A DNA stretch of 64,000 nucleotides from Climacium dendroides (lineage: Eukaryota > Streptophyta > Bryopsida > Hypnales > Climaciaceae): assembly GCA_950106755.1 (NCBI GenBank), contig OX467089.1:188501-252500 (forward strand). The letters run 5' to 3'. Positions 55,301 through 64,000 of this stretch are shown here, one piece after another. Each line of letters begins with the position of its first letter. Within the stretch, counting starts at the first letter, position 1. The translations under genes were made by a program, and so were the position numbers. Below the pieces are notes generated by a model. It had not been told where the DNA came from and searched no databases. It saw nothing but the letters and a program-made list of their open reading frames with translations.

Positions 55301-55472
55301 ATACAGCATGATTTTTAGAGTCTCTTTTTTTAAAATCCATTTCACTTGGAAAAGTGTGGCGAAGCAATAGGGTTCTCTTAAATTTCTTTTTTCCATGAAT
55401 CCTCATTATTTTGAAGATTTGCAACTTCTGTGTTACGTTTTTGGACATGCTTGCTCGTCAAACCGATATAAT
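52370..55472 (+). repeat. 9-mer (1745-bp) duplication, seven monomers repeated
   Basis: Monomers from 52370 recur from 54115, sharing rare markers: ACATTTCCAACTTG (near 52505 and 54250), TTTTTCCTAAATCC (near 52806 and 54551) and GAAGCTATAGAG (near 53036 and 54781). The interval is 9 x 194 - 1 because 53922-54114 is a 193-bp monomer with a lost G in GTGTGGGAAGC. The copies part company at about 55472. Confidence 0.85.
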
Positions 55473-56830
55473 TGATTGGTTTGGTTTCTATTAAATACAG
55501 CATGATTTTTAGAGTCTCTTTTTTTAAAATCCATTTCACTTGGAAAAGTGTGGGGAAGCAATAGGGTTCTCTTAAACTTCATTTTTCCATGAATCCTCAT
55601 TATTTTGAACATTTGCAACTTTTGTGTTACGTTTTTGGACATGCTTGCACGTCAAACCGATATAATTGATTGGTTTGGTTTCTATTTAATACAGCATCAT
55701 TTTTAGAGTCTCTTTTTTCTAAATCCATTTCACTTGGAAAAGTGTGGGGAAGCAATAGGGTTCTCTTACACTTCAATGTTCCATTAATCCTCATTATTTT
55801 GAAGATTTGCAACTTCTGTGTTATGTTTTCGGAGATGCTTGCACGTCAAACCGATATAATTTATTGGTTTGATTTCTATTAAATACAGCATGATTTTTAG
55901 AGTCTCTTTTTTTAAAATCCATTTCACTTGGAAAAGTGTGGGGAAGCAATAGGGTTCTCTTAAACTTCATTTTTCCATGAATCCTCATTATTTTGAAGAT
56001 TTGCAACTTCTGGGTTACGTTTTTGGACATGCTTGCATGTCAAACCGATATAATTTATTAGCTTGGTTTCTATTAAATACAGCATGATTTTTAGAGTCTC
56101 TTTTTTTAAAATCCATTTCACTTGGAAAAGTGTGGCGAAGCAATAGGGTTCTCTTAAATTTCTTTTTTCCATGAATCCTCATTATTTTGAAGATTTGCAA
56201 CTTCTGTGTTACGTTTTTGGACATGCTTGCTCGTCAAACCGATATAATTGATTGGTTTGGTTTCTATTAAATACAGCATGATTTTTAGAGTCTCTTTTTT
56301 TAAAATCCATTTCACTTGGGAAAGTGTGGGGAAGCAATAGGGTTCTCTTAAACATCATTTTTCCATGAATCCTCATTATTTTGAAGATTTGCAACTTCTG
56401 TGTTACGTTTTTGGACATGCTTGCACGTCAAACCGATATAATTGATTGGTTTGGTTTCTATTAAATACAGCATGATTTTTAGAGTCTCTTTTTTTAAAAT
56501 CCATTTCACTTGGAAAAGTGTGGCGAAGCAATAGGGTTCTCTTAAACTTCTTTTTTCCATGAATCCTCATTATTTTGAAGATTTGCAACTTCTGTGTTAC
56601 GTTTTTGGACATGCTTGCACGTCAAACCGATATAACTGATTGGTTTGGTTTCTATTAAATACAGCATGATTTTTAGAGTTTCTTTTTTTAAAATCCATTT
56701 CACTTGGAAAAGTGTGGGGAAGCAATAGGGTTCTCTTAAACTTCATTTTTCCATGAATCCTCATTATTTTGAAGATTTGCAACTTCTGTGTTACGTTTTT
56801 GGACATGCTTGCACGTCAAACCGATATAAT
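55473..56830 (+). repeat. Transition region with a private double-variant monomer
   Basis: Holds a monomer (55667-55860) with TCTATTTAATACAGCATCATT, two changes not seen elsewhere. The second removes a TGA and opens a chance plus-strand frame at about 55670-55882. A 776-bp shift links 55279-55472 with 56055-56248 (TATTAGC monomers with AAATTTCTTTTTTCC). From about 56443 the order matches 19587 onward. Confidence 0.75.
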
Positions 56831-59800
56831 TGATTGGTTTGGTTTCTATTAAATACAGCATGATTTTTAGAGTCTCTTTTTTCTAAATCCATTTCACTTG
56901 GAAAAGTGTGGGGAAGCAATAGGGTTCTCTTACACTTCAATGTTCCATTAATTCTCATTATTTTGAATATTTGCAACTTGTGTGTCATGTGTTCCGACAT
57001 GCTTGCACGTCAAACCGATATAATTGATTGGTTTGGTTTCTATTAAATACAGCATGATTTTTAGAGTCTCTTTTTTTTAAATCCATTTCACTTGGAAAAG
57101 TGTGGGGAAGAAATAGGGTTCTCTTAAACTTCATTTTTCCATGAATCCTCATTATTTTGAACATTTGCAACTTGTGTGTCATATGTTCCGACATGCTTGC
57201 ACGTCAAACCGATATAATTGATTGGTTTGGTTTCTATTAAATACAGCATGATTTTTAGAGTCTCTTTTTTCTAAATCCATTTCACTTGGAAAAGTGTGGG
57301 GAAGCAATAGGGTTCTCTTAAACTTCATTTTTCCATGAATCCTCATTATTTTGAAGATTTGCAACTTCTGGGTTACGTTTTTGGACATGCTTGCATGTCA
57401 AACCGATATAATTTATTAGCTTGGTTTCTATTAAATACAGCATGATTTTTAGAGTCTCTTTTTTTAAAATCCATTTCACTTGGAAAAGTGTGGCGAAGCA
57501 ATAGGGTTCTCTTAAACTTCTTTTTTCCATGAATCCTCATTATTTTGAAGATTTGCAACTTCTGTGTTACGTTTTTGGACATGCTTGCACGTCAAACCGA
57601 TATAATTGATTGGTTTGGTTTCTATTAAATACAGCATGATTTTTAGAGTCTCTTTTTTCTAAATCCATTTCACTTGGAAAAGTGTGGGGAAGCAATAGGG
57701 TTCTCTTAAACTTCATTTTTCCATGAATCCTCATTATTTTGAAGATTTGCAACTTCTGTGTTACGTTTTTGGACATGCTTGCATGTCAAACCGATATAAT
57801 TTATTAGCTTGGTTTCTATTAAATACAGCATGATTTTTAGAGTCTCTTTTTTTAAAATCCATTTCACTTGGAAAAGTGTGGCGAAGCAATAGGGTTCTCT
57901 TAAATTTCTTTTTTCCATGAATCCTCATTATTTTGAAGATTTGCAACTTCTGTGTTACGTTTTTGGACATGCTTGCTCGTCAAACCGATATAATTGATTG
58001 GTTTGGTTTCTATTAAATACAGCATGATTTTTAGAGTCTCTTTTTTCTAAATCCATTTCACTTGGAAAAGTGTGGGGAAGCAATAGGGTTCTCTTAAACT
58101 TCATTTTTCCATGAATCCTCATTATTTTGAAGATTTGCAACTTCTGGGTTACGTTTTTGGACATGCTTGCATGTCAAACCGATATAATTTATTAGCTTGG
58201 TTTCTATTAAATACAGCATGATTTTTAGAGTCTCTTTTTTTAAAATCCATTTCACTTGGAAAAGTGTGGGGAAGCAATAGGGTTCTCTTAATCTTCATTT
58301 TTCCATGAATCCTCATTATTTTGAACATTTGCAACTTGTGTGTCATGTGTTCCGACATGCTTGCATGTCAAACCGATATAATTGATTGGTTTGGTTTCTA
58401 TTAAATACAGCATGATTTTTAGAGTCTCTTTTTTCTAAATCCATTTCACTTGGAAAAGTGTGGGGAAGCAATAGGGTTCTCTTACACTTCAATGTTCCAT
58501 TAATTCTCATTATTTTGAATATTTGCAACTTGTGTGTCATGTGTTCCGACATGCTTGCACGTCAAACCGATATAATTGATTGGTTTGGTTTCTATTAAAT
58601 ACAGCATGATTTTTAGAGTCTCTTTTTTTTAAATCCATTTCACTTGGAAAAGTGTGGGGAAGAAATAGGGTTCTCTTAAACTTCATTTTTCCATGAATCC
58701 TCATTATTTTGAACATTTGCAACTTGTGTGTCATATGTTCCGACATGCTTGCACGTCAAACCGATATAATTGATTGGTTTGGTTTCTATTAAATACAGCA
58801 TGATTTTTAGAGTCTCTTTTTTCTAAATCCATTTCACTTGGAAAAGTGTGGGGAAGCAATAGGGTTCTCTTAAACTTCATTTTTCCATGAATCCTCATTA
58901 TTTTGAAGATTTGCAACTTCTGGGTTACGTTTTTGGACATGCTTGCATGTCAAACCGATATAATTTATTAGCTTGGTTTCTATTAAATACAGCATGATTT
59001 TTAGAGTCTCTTTTTTTAAAATCCATTTCACTTGGAAAAGTGTGGCGAAGCAATAGGGTTCTCTTAAACTTCTTTTTTCCATGAATCCTCATTATTTTGA
59101 AGATTTGCAACTTCTGTGTTACGTTTTTGGACATGCTTGCACGTCAAACCGATATAATTGATTGGTTTGGTTTCTATTAAATACAGCATGATTTTTAGAG
59201 TCTCTTTTTTCTAAATCCATTTCACTTGGAAAAGTGTGGGGAAGCAATAGGGTTCTCTTAAACTTCATTTTTCCATGAATCCTCATTATTTTGAAGATTT
59301 GCAACTTCTGTGTTACGTTTTTGGACATGCTTGCATGTCAAACCGATATAATTTATTAGCTTGGTTTCTATTAAATACAGCATGATTTTTAGAGTCTCTT
59401 TTTTTAAAATCCATTTCACTTGGAAAAGTGTGGCGAAGCAATAGGGTTCTCTTAAATTTCTTTTTTCCATGAATCCTCATTATTTTGAAGATTTGCAACT
59501 TCTGTGTTACGTTTTTGGACATGCTTGCTCGTCAAACCGATATAATTGATTGGTTTGGTTTCTATTAAATACAGCATGATTTTTAGAGTCTCTTTTTTCT
59601 AAATCCATTTCACTTGGAAAAGTGTGGGGAAGCAATAGGGTTCTCTTAAACTTCATTTTTCCATGAATCCTCATTATTTTGAAGATTTGCAACTTCTGGG
59701 TTACGTTTTTGGACATGCTTGCATGTCAAACCGATATAATTTATTAGCTTGGTTTCTATTAAATACAGCATGATTTTTAGAGTCTCTTTTTTTAAAATCC

Positions 59801-60046
59801 ATTTCACTTGGAAAAGTGTGGGGAAGCAATAGGGTTCTCTTAATCTTCATTTTTCCATGAATCCTCATTATTTTGAACATTTGCAACTTGTGTGTCATGT
59901 GTTCCGACATGCTTGCATGTCAAACCGATATAATTGATTGGTTTGGTTTCTATTAAATACAGCATGATTTTTAGAGTCTCTTTTTTCTAAATCCATTTCA
60001 CTTGGAAAAGTGTGGGGAAGCAATAGGGTTCTCTTACACTTCAATG
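56831..60046 (+). repeat. 8-mer HOR (1552 bp) present twice plus a partial third
   Basis: Copies at 56831-58382 and 58383-59934; a third start matches until the ATTAATTCTC/ATTAATCCTC difference at about 60046. Each unit contains two TATTAGC/GTGTGGCGAAGC monomers, one with AAACTTC and one with AAATTTC before TTTTTTCC, and a GCTCGTC monomer between marked neighbours. I saw no difference in the markers compared between the first two copies. Confidence 0.88.
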
Positions 60047-63000
60047 TTCCATTAATCCTCATTATTTTGAAGATTTGCAACTTCTGTGTTATGTTTTCGG
60101 AGATGCTTGTACGTCAAACCGATATAATTTATTGGTTTGATTTCTATTAAATACAGCATGATTTTTAGAGTCTCTTTTTTTAAAATCCATTTCACTTGGA
60201 AAAGTGTGGCGAAGCAATAGGGTTCTCTTAAATTTCTTTTTTCCATGAATCCTCATTATTTTGAAGATTTGCAACTTCTGTGTTACGTTTTTGGACATGC
60301 TTGCTCGTCAAACCGATATAAGTGATTGGTTTGGTTTCTATTAAATACAGCATGATTTTTAGAGTCTCTTTTTTTAAAATCCATTTCACTTGGAAAAGTG
60401 TGGGGAAGCAATAGGGTTCTCTTAAACTTCATTTTTCCATGAATCCTCATTATTTTGAAGATTTGCAACTTCTGTGTTACGTTTTTGGACATGCTTGCAC
60501 GTCAAACCGATATAATTGATTGGTTTGGTTTCTATTAAATACAGCATGATTTTTAGAGTCTCTTTTTTCTAAATCCATTTCACTTGGAAAAGTGTGGGGA
60601 AGCAATAGGGTTCTGTTACACTTCAATGTTCCATGAATCCTCATTATTTTGAAGATTTGCAACTTCTGTGTTATGTTTTCGGAGATGCTTGCACGTCAAA
60701 CCGATATAATTTATTGGTTTGATTTCTATTAAATACAGCATGATTTTTAGAGTCACTTTTTCTAAAATCCATTTCACTTGGAAAAGTGTGGGGAAGAAAT
60801 AGGGTTCTCTTAATCTTCATTTTTCCATGAATCCTCATTATTTTGAAGATTTGCAACTTCTGTGTTACGTTTTTGGACATGCTTGCATGTCAAACCGATA
60901 TAATTTATTGGCTTGGTTTCTATTGAATACAGCATGATTTTTAGAGTCTCTTTTTTTTAAATCCATTTCACTTGGAAAAGTGTGGGGAAGCAATAGGGTT
61001 CTCTTAATCTTCATTTTTCCATGAATCCTCATTATTTTGAACATTTGCAACTTGTGTGTCATATGTTCCGACATGCTTGCACGTCAAACCGATATTATTG
61101 ATTGGTTTGGTTTCTATTAAATACAGCATGATTTTTAGAGTCTCTTTTTTTAAAATCCATTTCACTTGGAAAAGTGTGGGGAAGCAATAGGATTCTCTTA
61201 AACTTCATTTTTCCATGAATCCTCATTATTTTGAAGATTTGCAACTTCTGTGTTACGTTTTAGGACATGCTTGTACGTCAAACCGATATAATTGATTGGT
61301 TTGGTTTCTATTAAATACAGCATGATTTTTAGAGTCTCTTTTTTCTAAATCCATTTCACTTGGAAAAGTGTGGGGAAGCAATAGGGTTCTCTTACACTTC
61401 AATGTTCCATTAATCCTCATTATTTTGAAGATTTGCAACTTCTGTGTTACGTTTTTGGACATGCTTGCACGTCAAACCGATATAATTGATTGGTTTGGTT
61501 TCTATTAAATACAGCATGATTTTTAGAGTCTCTTTTTTCTAAATCCATTTCACTTGGAAAAGTGTGGGGAAGCAATAGGGTTCTCTTACACTTCAATGTT
61601 CCATTAATCCTCATTATTTTGAAGATTTGCAACTTCTGTGTTACGTTTTTGGACATGCTTGCATGTCAAACCGATATAATTTATTGGCTTGGTTTCTATT
61701 GAATACAGCATGATTTTTAGAGTCTCTTTTTTTTAAATCCATTTCACTTGGAAAAGTGTGGGGAAGCAATAGGGTTCTCTTAATCTTCATTTTTCCATGA
61801 ATCCTCATTATTTTGAACATTTGCAACTTGTGTGTCATGTGTTCCGACATGCTTGCATGTCAAACCGATATAATTGATTGGTTTGGTTTCTATTAAATAC
61901 AGCATGATTTTTAGAGTCTCTTTTTTCTAAATCCATTTCACTTGGAAAAGTGTGGGGAAGCTATAGGGTTCTCTTAATCTTCATTTTTCCATGAATCCTC
62001 ATTATTTTGAAGATTTGCAACTTCTCTGTTACGTTTTTGGACATGCTTGCACGTCAAACCGATATAATTGATTGGTTTGGTTTCTATTAAATACAGCATG
62101 ATTTTTAGAGAGTCTTTTTTTAAAATCCATTTCACTTGGAAAAGTGTGGGGAAGCAATAGGGTTCTCTTAATCTTCATTTTTCCATGAATTCTCATTATT
62201 TGGAACATTTGCAACTTGTGTGTCATATGTTCCGACATGCTTGCACGTCAAACCGATATAATTGATTGGTTTGGTTTCTATTAAATACAGCATGATTTTT
62301 AGAGTCTCTTTTTTTAAAATCCATTTCACTTGGAAAAGTGTGGGGAAGCAATAGGATTCTCTTAAACTTCATTTTTCCATGAATCCTCATTATTTTGAAG
62401 ATTTGCAACTTCTGTGTTACGTTTTTGGACATGCTTGTACGTCAAACCGATATAATTGATTGGTTTGGTTTCTATTAAATACAGCATGATTTTTAGAGTC
62501 TCTTTTTTCTAAATCCATTTCACTTGGAAAAGTGTGGGGAAGCAATAGGGTTCTCTTACACTTCAATGTTCCATTAATCCTCATTATTTTGAAGATTTGC
62601 AACTTCTGGGTTACGTTTTTGGACATGCTTGCATGTCAAACCGATATAATTTATTAGCTTGGTTTCTATTAAATACAGCATGATTTTTAGAGTCTCTTTT
62701 TTTAAAATCCATTTCACTTGGAAAAGTGTGGCGAAGCAATAGGGTTCTCTTAAATTTCTTTTTTCCATGAATCCTCATTATTTTGAAGATTTGCAACTTC
62801 TGTGTTACGTTTTTGGACATGCTTGCTCGTCAAACCGATATAATTGATTGGTTTGGTTTCTATTAAATACAGCATGATTTTTAGAGTCTCTTTTTCTAAA
62901 ATCCATTTCACTTGGAAAAGTGTGGGGAAGCAATAGGGTTCTCTTAAACTTCATTTTTCCATGAATCCTCATTATTTTGAAGATTTGCAACTTCTGTGTT

Positions 63001-64000
63001 ACGTTTTTGGACATGCTTGCACGTCAAACCGATATAATTGATTGGTTTGGTTTCTATTAAATACAGCATGATTTTTAGAGTCTCTTTTTTCTAAATCCAT
63101 TTCACTTGGAAAAGTGTGGGGAAGCAATAGGGTTCTCTTATACTTCAATGTTCCATTAATCCTCATTATTTTGAAGATTTGCAACTTCTGTGTTATGTTT
63201 TCGGAGATGCTTGCACGTCAAACCGATATAATTTATTGGTTTGATTTCTATTAAATACAGCATGATTTTTAGAGTCTCTTTTTCTAAAATCCATTTCACT
63301 TGGAAAAGTGTGGGGAAGAAATAGGGTTCTCTTAATCTTCATTTTTCCATGAATCCTCATTATTTTGAAGATTTGCAACTTCTGTGTTACGTTTTTGGAC
63401 ATGCTTGCATGTCAAACCGATATAATTTATTGGTTTGGTTTCTATTAAATACAGCATGATTTTTAGAGTCTCTTTTTTTTAAATCCATTTCACTTGGAAA
63501 AGTGTGGGGAAGCAATAGGGTTCTCTTAATCTTCATTTTTCCATGAATCCTCATTATTTTGAACATTTGCAACTTGTGTGTCATGTGTTCCGACATGCTT
63601 GCATGTCGAACCGATATAATTGATTGGTTTGGTTTCTATTAAATACAGCATGATTTTTAGAGTCTCTTTTTTTAAAATCCATTTCACTTGGAAAAGTGTG
63701 GGAAAGCTATAGGGTTCTCTTAATCTTCATTTTTCCATGAATCCTCATTATTTTGAAGATTTGCAACTTCTCTGTTACGTTTTTGGACATGCTTGCACGT
63801 CAAACCGATATAATTGATTGGTTTGGTTTCTATTAAATACAGCATGATTTTTAGAGTCTCTTTTTTTAAAATCCATTTCACTTGGAAAAGTGTGGGGAAG
63901 CAATAGGGTTCTCTTAATCTTCATTTTTCCATGAATCCTCATTATTTTGAACATTTGCAACTTGTGTGTCATATGTTCCGACATGCTTGCACGTCAAACC
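60047..64000 (+). repeat. Right-end mixed monomers with a 13-monomer-offset duplication
   Basis: About 60170-61074 recurs at about 62692-63596 (offset 2522 bp, 13 monomers), including an AAATTTCTTTTTTCC monomer, a consensus-like monomer, an ACACTTCAATG monomer and a CTAAAATCC/GAAGAAATAG monomer. Private changes occur at GATATAAGTG (60320), AGAGTCACTTTTTC (60754), GATATTATTG (61094), CGTTTTAGGACATG (61260) and AGAGAGTCTTT (62107). Two near-identical ACACTTCAATG monomers sit side by side at 61293-61680. The window stops 8 bp short of completing monomer 330. Confidence 0.8.
60323..60516 (+). repeat. Representative consensus-like monomer (194 bp)
   Basis: This copy carries the commonest base at every variable position I tracked, so it serves as a map of the unit. 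By hand count it has A 51, C 30, G 34 and T 79 (33% G+C). T-runs of five to seven lie at about +34, +47, +110 and +160. A stem-loop, CACTT-GGAA-AAGTG, lies at +65 to +78. Three CpGs lie near the end, in TACGTT, CACGTC and CCGATA. The 194-bp length falls within the usual range of nucleosome repeat lengths, as is common for satellites (known of satellites generally, not shown here). Confidence 0.9.

Larger units (their letters stand above)
1..64000 (+). repeat. 194-bp satellite array, about 330 head-to-tail monomers
   Basis: Every stretch of the window aligns to the same 194-bp unit. Landmarks recur in fixed order in essentially every copy: a GATTGG/ATTGGC start, CTATTAAATACAGCATGA, AGAGTCTC followed by a T-run, CATTTCACTTGG, AAGTGTGG, GGTTCTCTTA, CTCATTATTTT, TTTGCAACTT, and GCACGTCAAACCGATATAAT at the end. 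Phase drifts by exactly 12 bases over the window, which matches 12 one-base deletions that I located. There is no inverted monomer, insertion or unique spacer. Long single-orientation satellites are typical of eukaryotic centromeric or other constitutive heterochromatin. That location is inferred, and the family and species are not recognised. Confidence 0.98.
1..64000 (-). other. Recurrent minus-strand 61-79-residue open frames: periodic artefact, not genes
   Basis: Most monomers show an ATG-to-stop frame of about 69 codons on the minus strand. Because 194 is not a multiple of 3, consecutive frames shift and overlap by 16 bp: the ATG of one lies in the same segment as the TAA of the next. 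At least 18 monomers have GAAGCTATAG, which puts a TAG in this frame, and the 193-bp monomers break it. Both kinds have been amplified with their HORs. Most marker variants change the residue (HGKM, HGKK and NGTL forms, for example). No ribosomal or promoter context or domain is recognisable. Confidence 0.9.

Noticed and set aside
55670..55882. Single plus-strand open frame of 70 codons
   Set aside because: It begins at TTG and exists only because one monomer has GCATCA where the others have GCATGA, removing a stop. It has no homologous open frame in the other monomers and no other coding sign.
60436..60444. TTCCATGAA as a STAT (TTCNNNGAA) site in many monomers
   Set aside because: Only six specified bases, lost in all monomers with the TTCCATTAA form, with no accompanying evidence. 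Chance is sufficient.
60495..60516. Bacterial-type promoter (TTGCAC ... TATAAT at the monomer end)
   Set aside because: The spacing between the two hexamers is 10 bp instead of about 17, the sequence is AT-rich, and the context is a eukaryotic-type satellite.
60323..60516. Species assignment from the monomer
   Set aside because: I do not recognise the satellite family. Monomer length and base composition fit many animals and plants, so naming an organism would be a guess.
319..63984. About 300 minus-strand open frames of 61-79 residues that look like a tandem gene family
   Set aside because: They recur with the satellite period, change frame each monomer because 194 is not divisible by 3, share one 16-bp segment for start and stop, include amplified nonsense and one-base-deletion forms, and vary mainly by amino-acid-changing substitutions.
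1..64000. CRISPR array
   Set aside because: Repeats are directly adjacent with no unique spacers. The unit is 194 bp, far longer than a CRISPR repeat plus spacer, and no cas-like gene is present.
1..64000. CENP-B box
   Set aside because: I looked for the TTCG-A-CGGG pattern on both strands of the representative monomer and the main variants. CTTCGTTTC and TTTTCGGAG forms contain TTCG, but the CGGG part is missing.
1..64000. Transposable element or retroelement insertion within the array
   Set aside because: Monomer phase is continuous apart from 12 one-base losses. There is no target-site duplication, poly-A junction or foreign segment anywhere.

Overview
The whole 64 kb window is one uninterrupted, head-to-tail satellite DNA array. 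The unit is a 194-bp, AT-rich monomer (about 33% G+C in a representative copy, with T well above A on the + strand). Counting from base 1, where a monomer happens to begin, the window holds 330 monomers. All are in the same orientation and the last lacks its final 8 bp. Twelve monomers are 193 bp because of single-base losses, and 330 x 194 - 12 - 8 = 64,000 accounts for every base. I see no protein-coding gene, RNA gene, transposon, CRISPR array, operon or unique-sequence island. Megabase-style tandem satellite of this kind indicates nuclear heterochromatin of a eukaryote (centromeric, pericentromeric or subtelomeric). Nothing in the sequence lets me name the species.

The array is organised as successive, local, short-lived higher-order repeats (HORs), not one HOR running throughout. 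From left to right I see: a 12-monomer unit present twice (1 to about 4530) with the most divergent monomers; two dimeric HORs (4652-5427, 6204-6979); a 4-mer/8-mer HOR family (7174-12023); a 5-mer present three times (12218-15124); mixed monomers with a partial 6-mer duplication (15125-17064); a 4-mer present twice (17065-18616); a series of units of 6, 9, 10, 8 and 8 monomers all beginning with the same marked monomer (18617-26570 and onward); a 23-monomer, 4462-bp unit present twice in full and once in part (about 26886-39424); 5-mers and a 3-mer (39569-45191); reshuffled trios (45192-47131); a 6-mer (47132-49071); a 4-mer (49848-51399); a 9-mer (52370-55472); an 8-mer (56831-60046); and a mixed right end with a 13-monomer-offset duplication (about 60170-63592).

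The monomers are mosaics of a few alternative short segments, and many look chimeric. This is what repeated unequal exchange and gene conversion would produce. Minus-strand open frames of 61-79 residues recur once per monomer, but they are a by-product of the repeat period: in-frame stop and one-base-deletion variants are amplified as freely as intact ones. The most interesting aspects are the nested, changing HOR architecture, the near-identical 4.46-kb units with one localised replaced patch, the recurrence of blocks 12 kb and 37 kb apart, and conserved short elements (a CCAAT box, an ACGT motif and a small hairpin) present in most of the 330 units.
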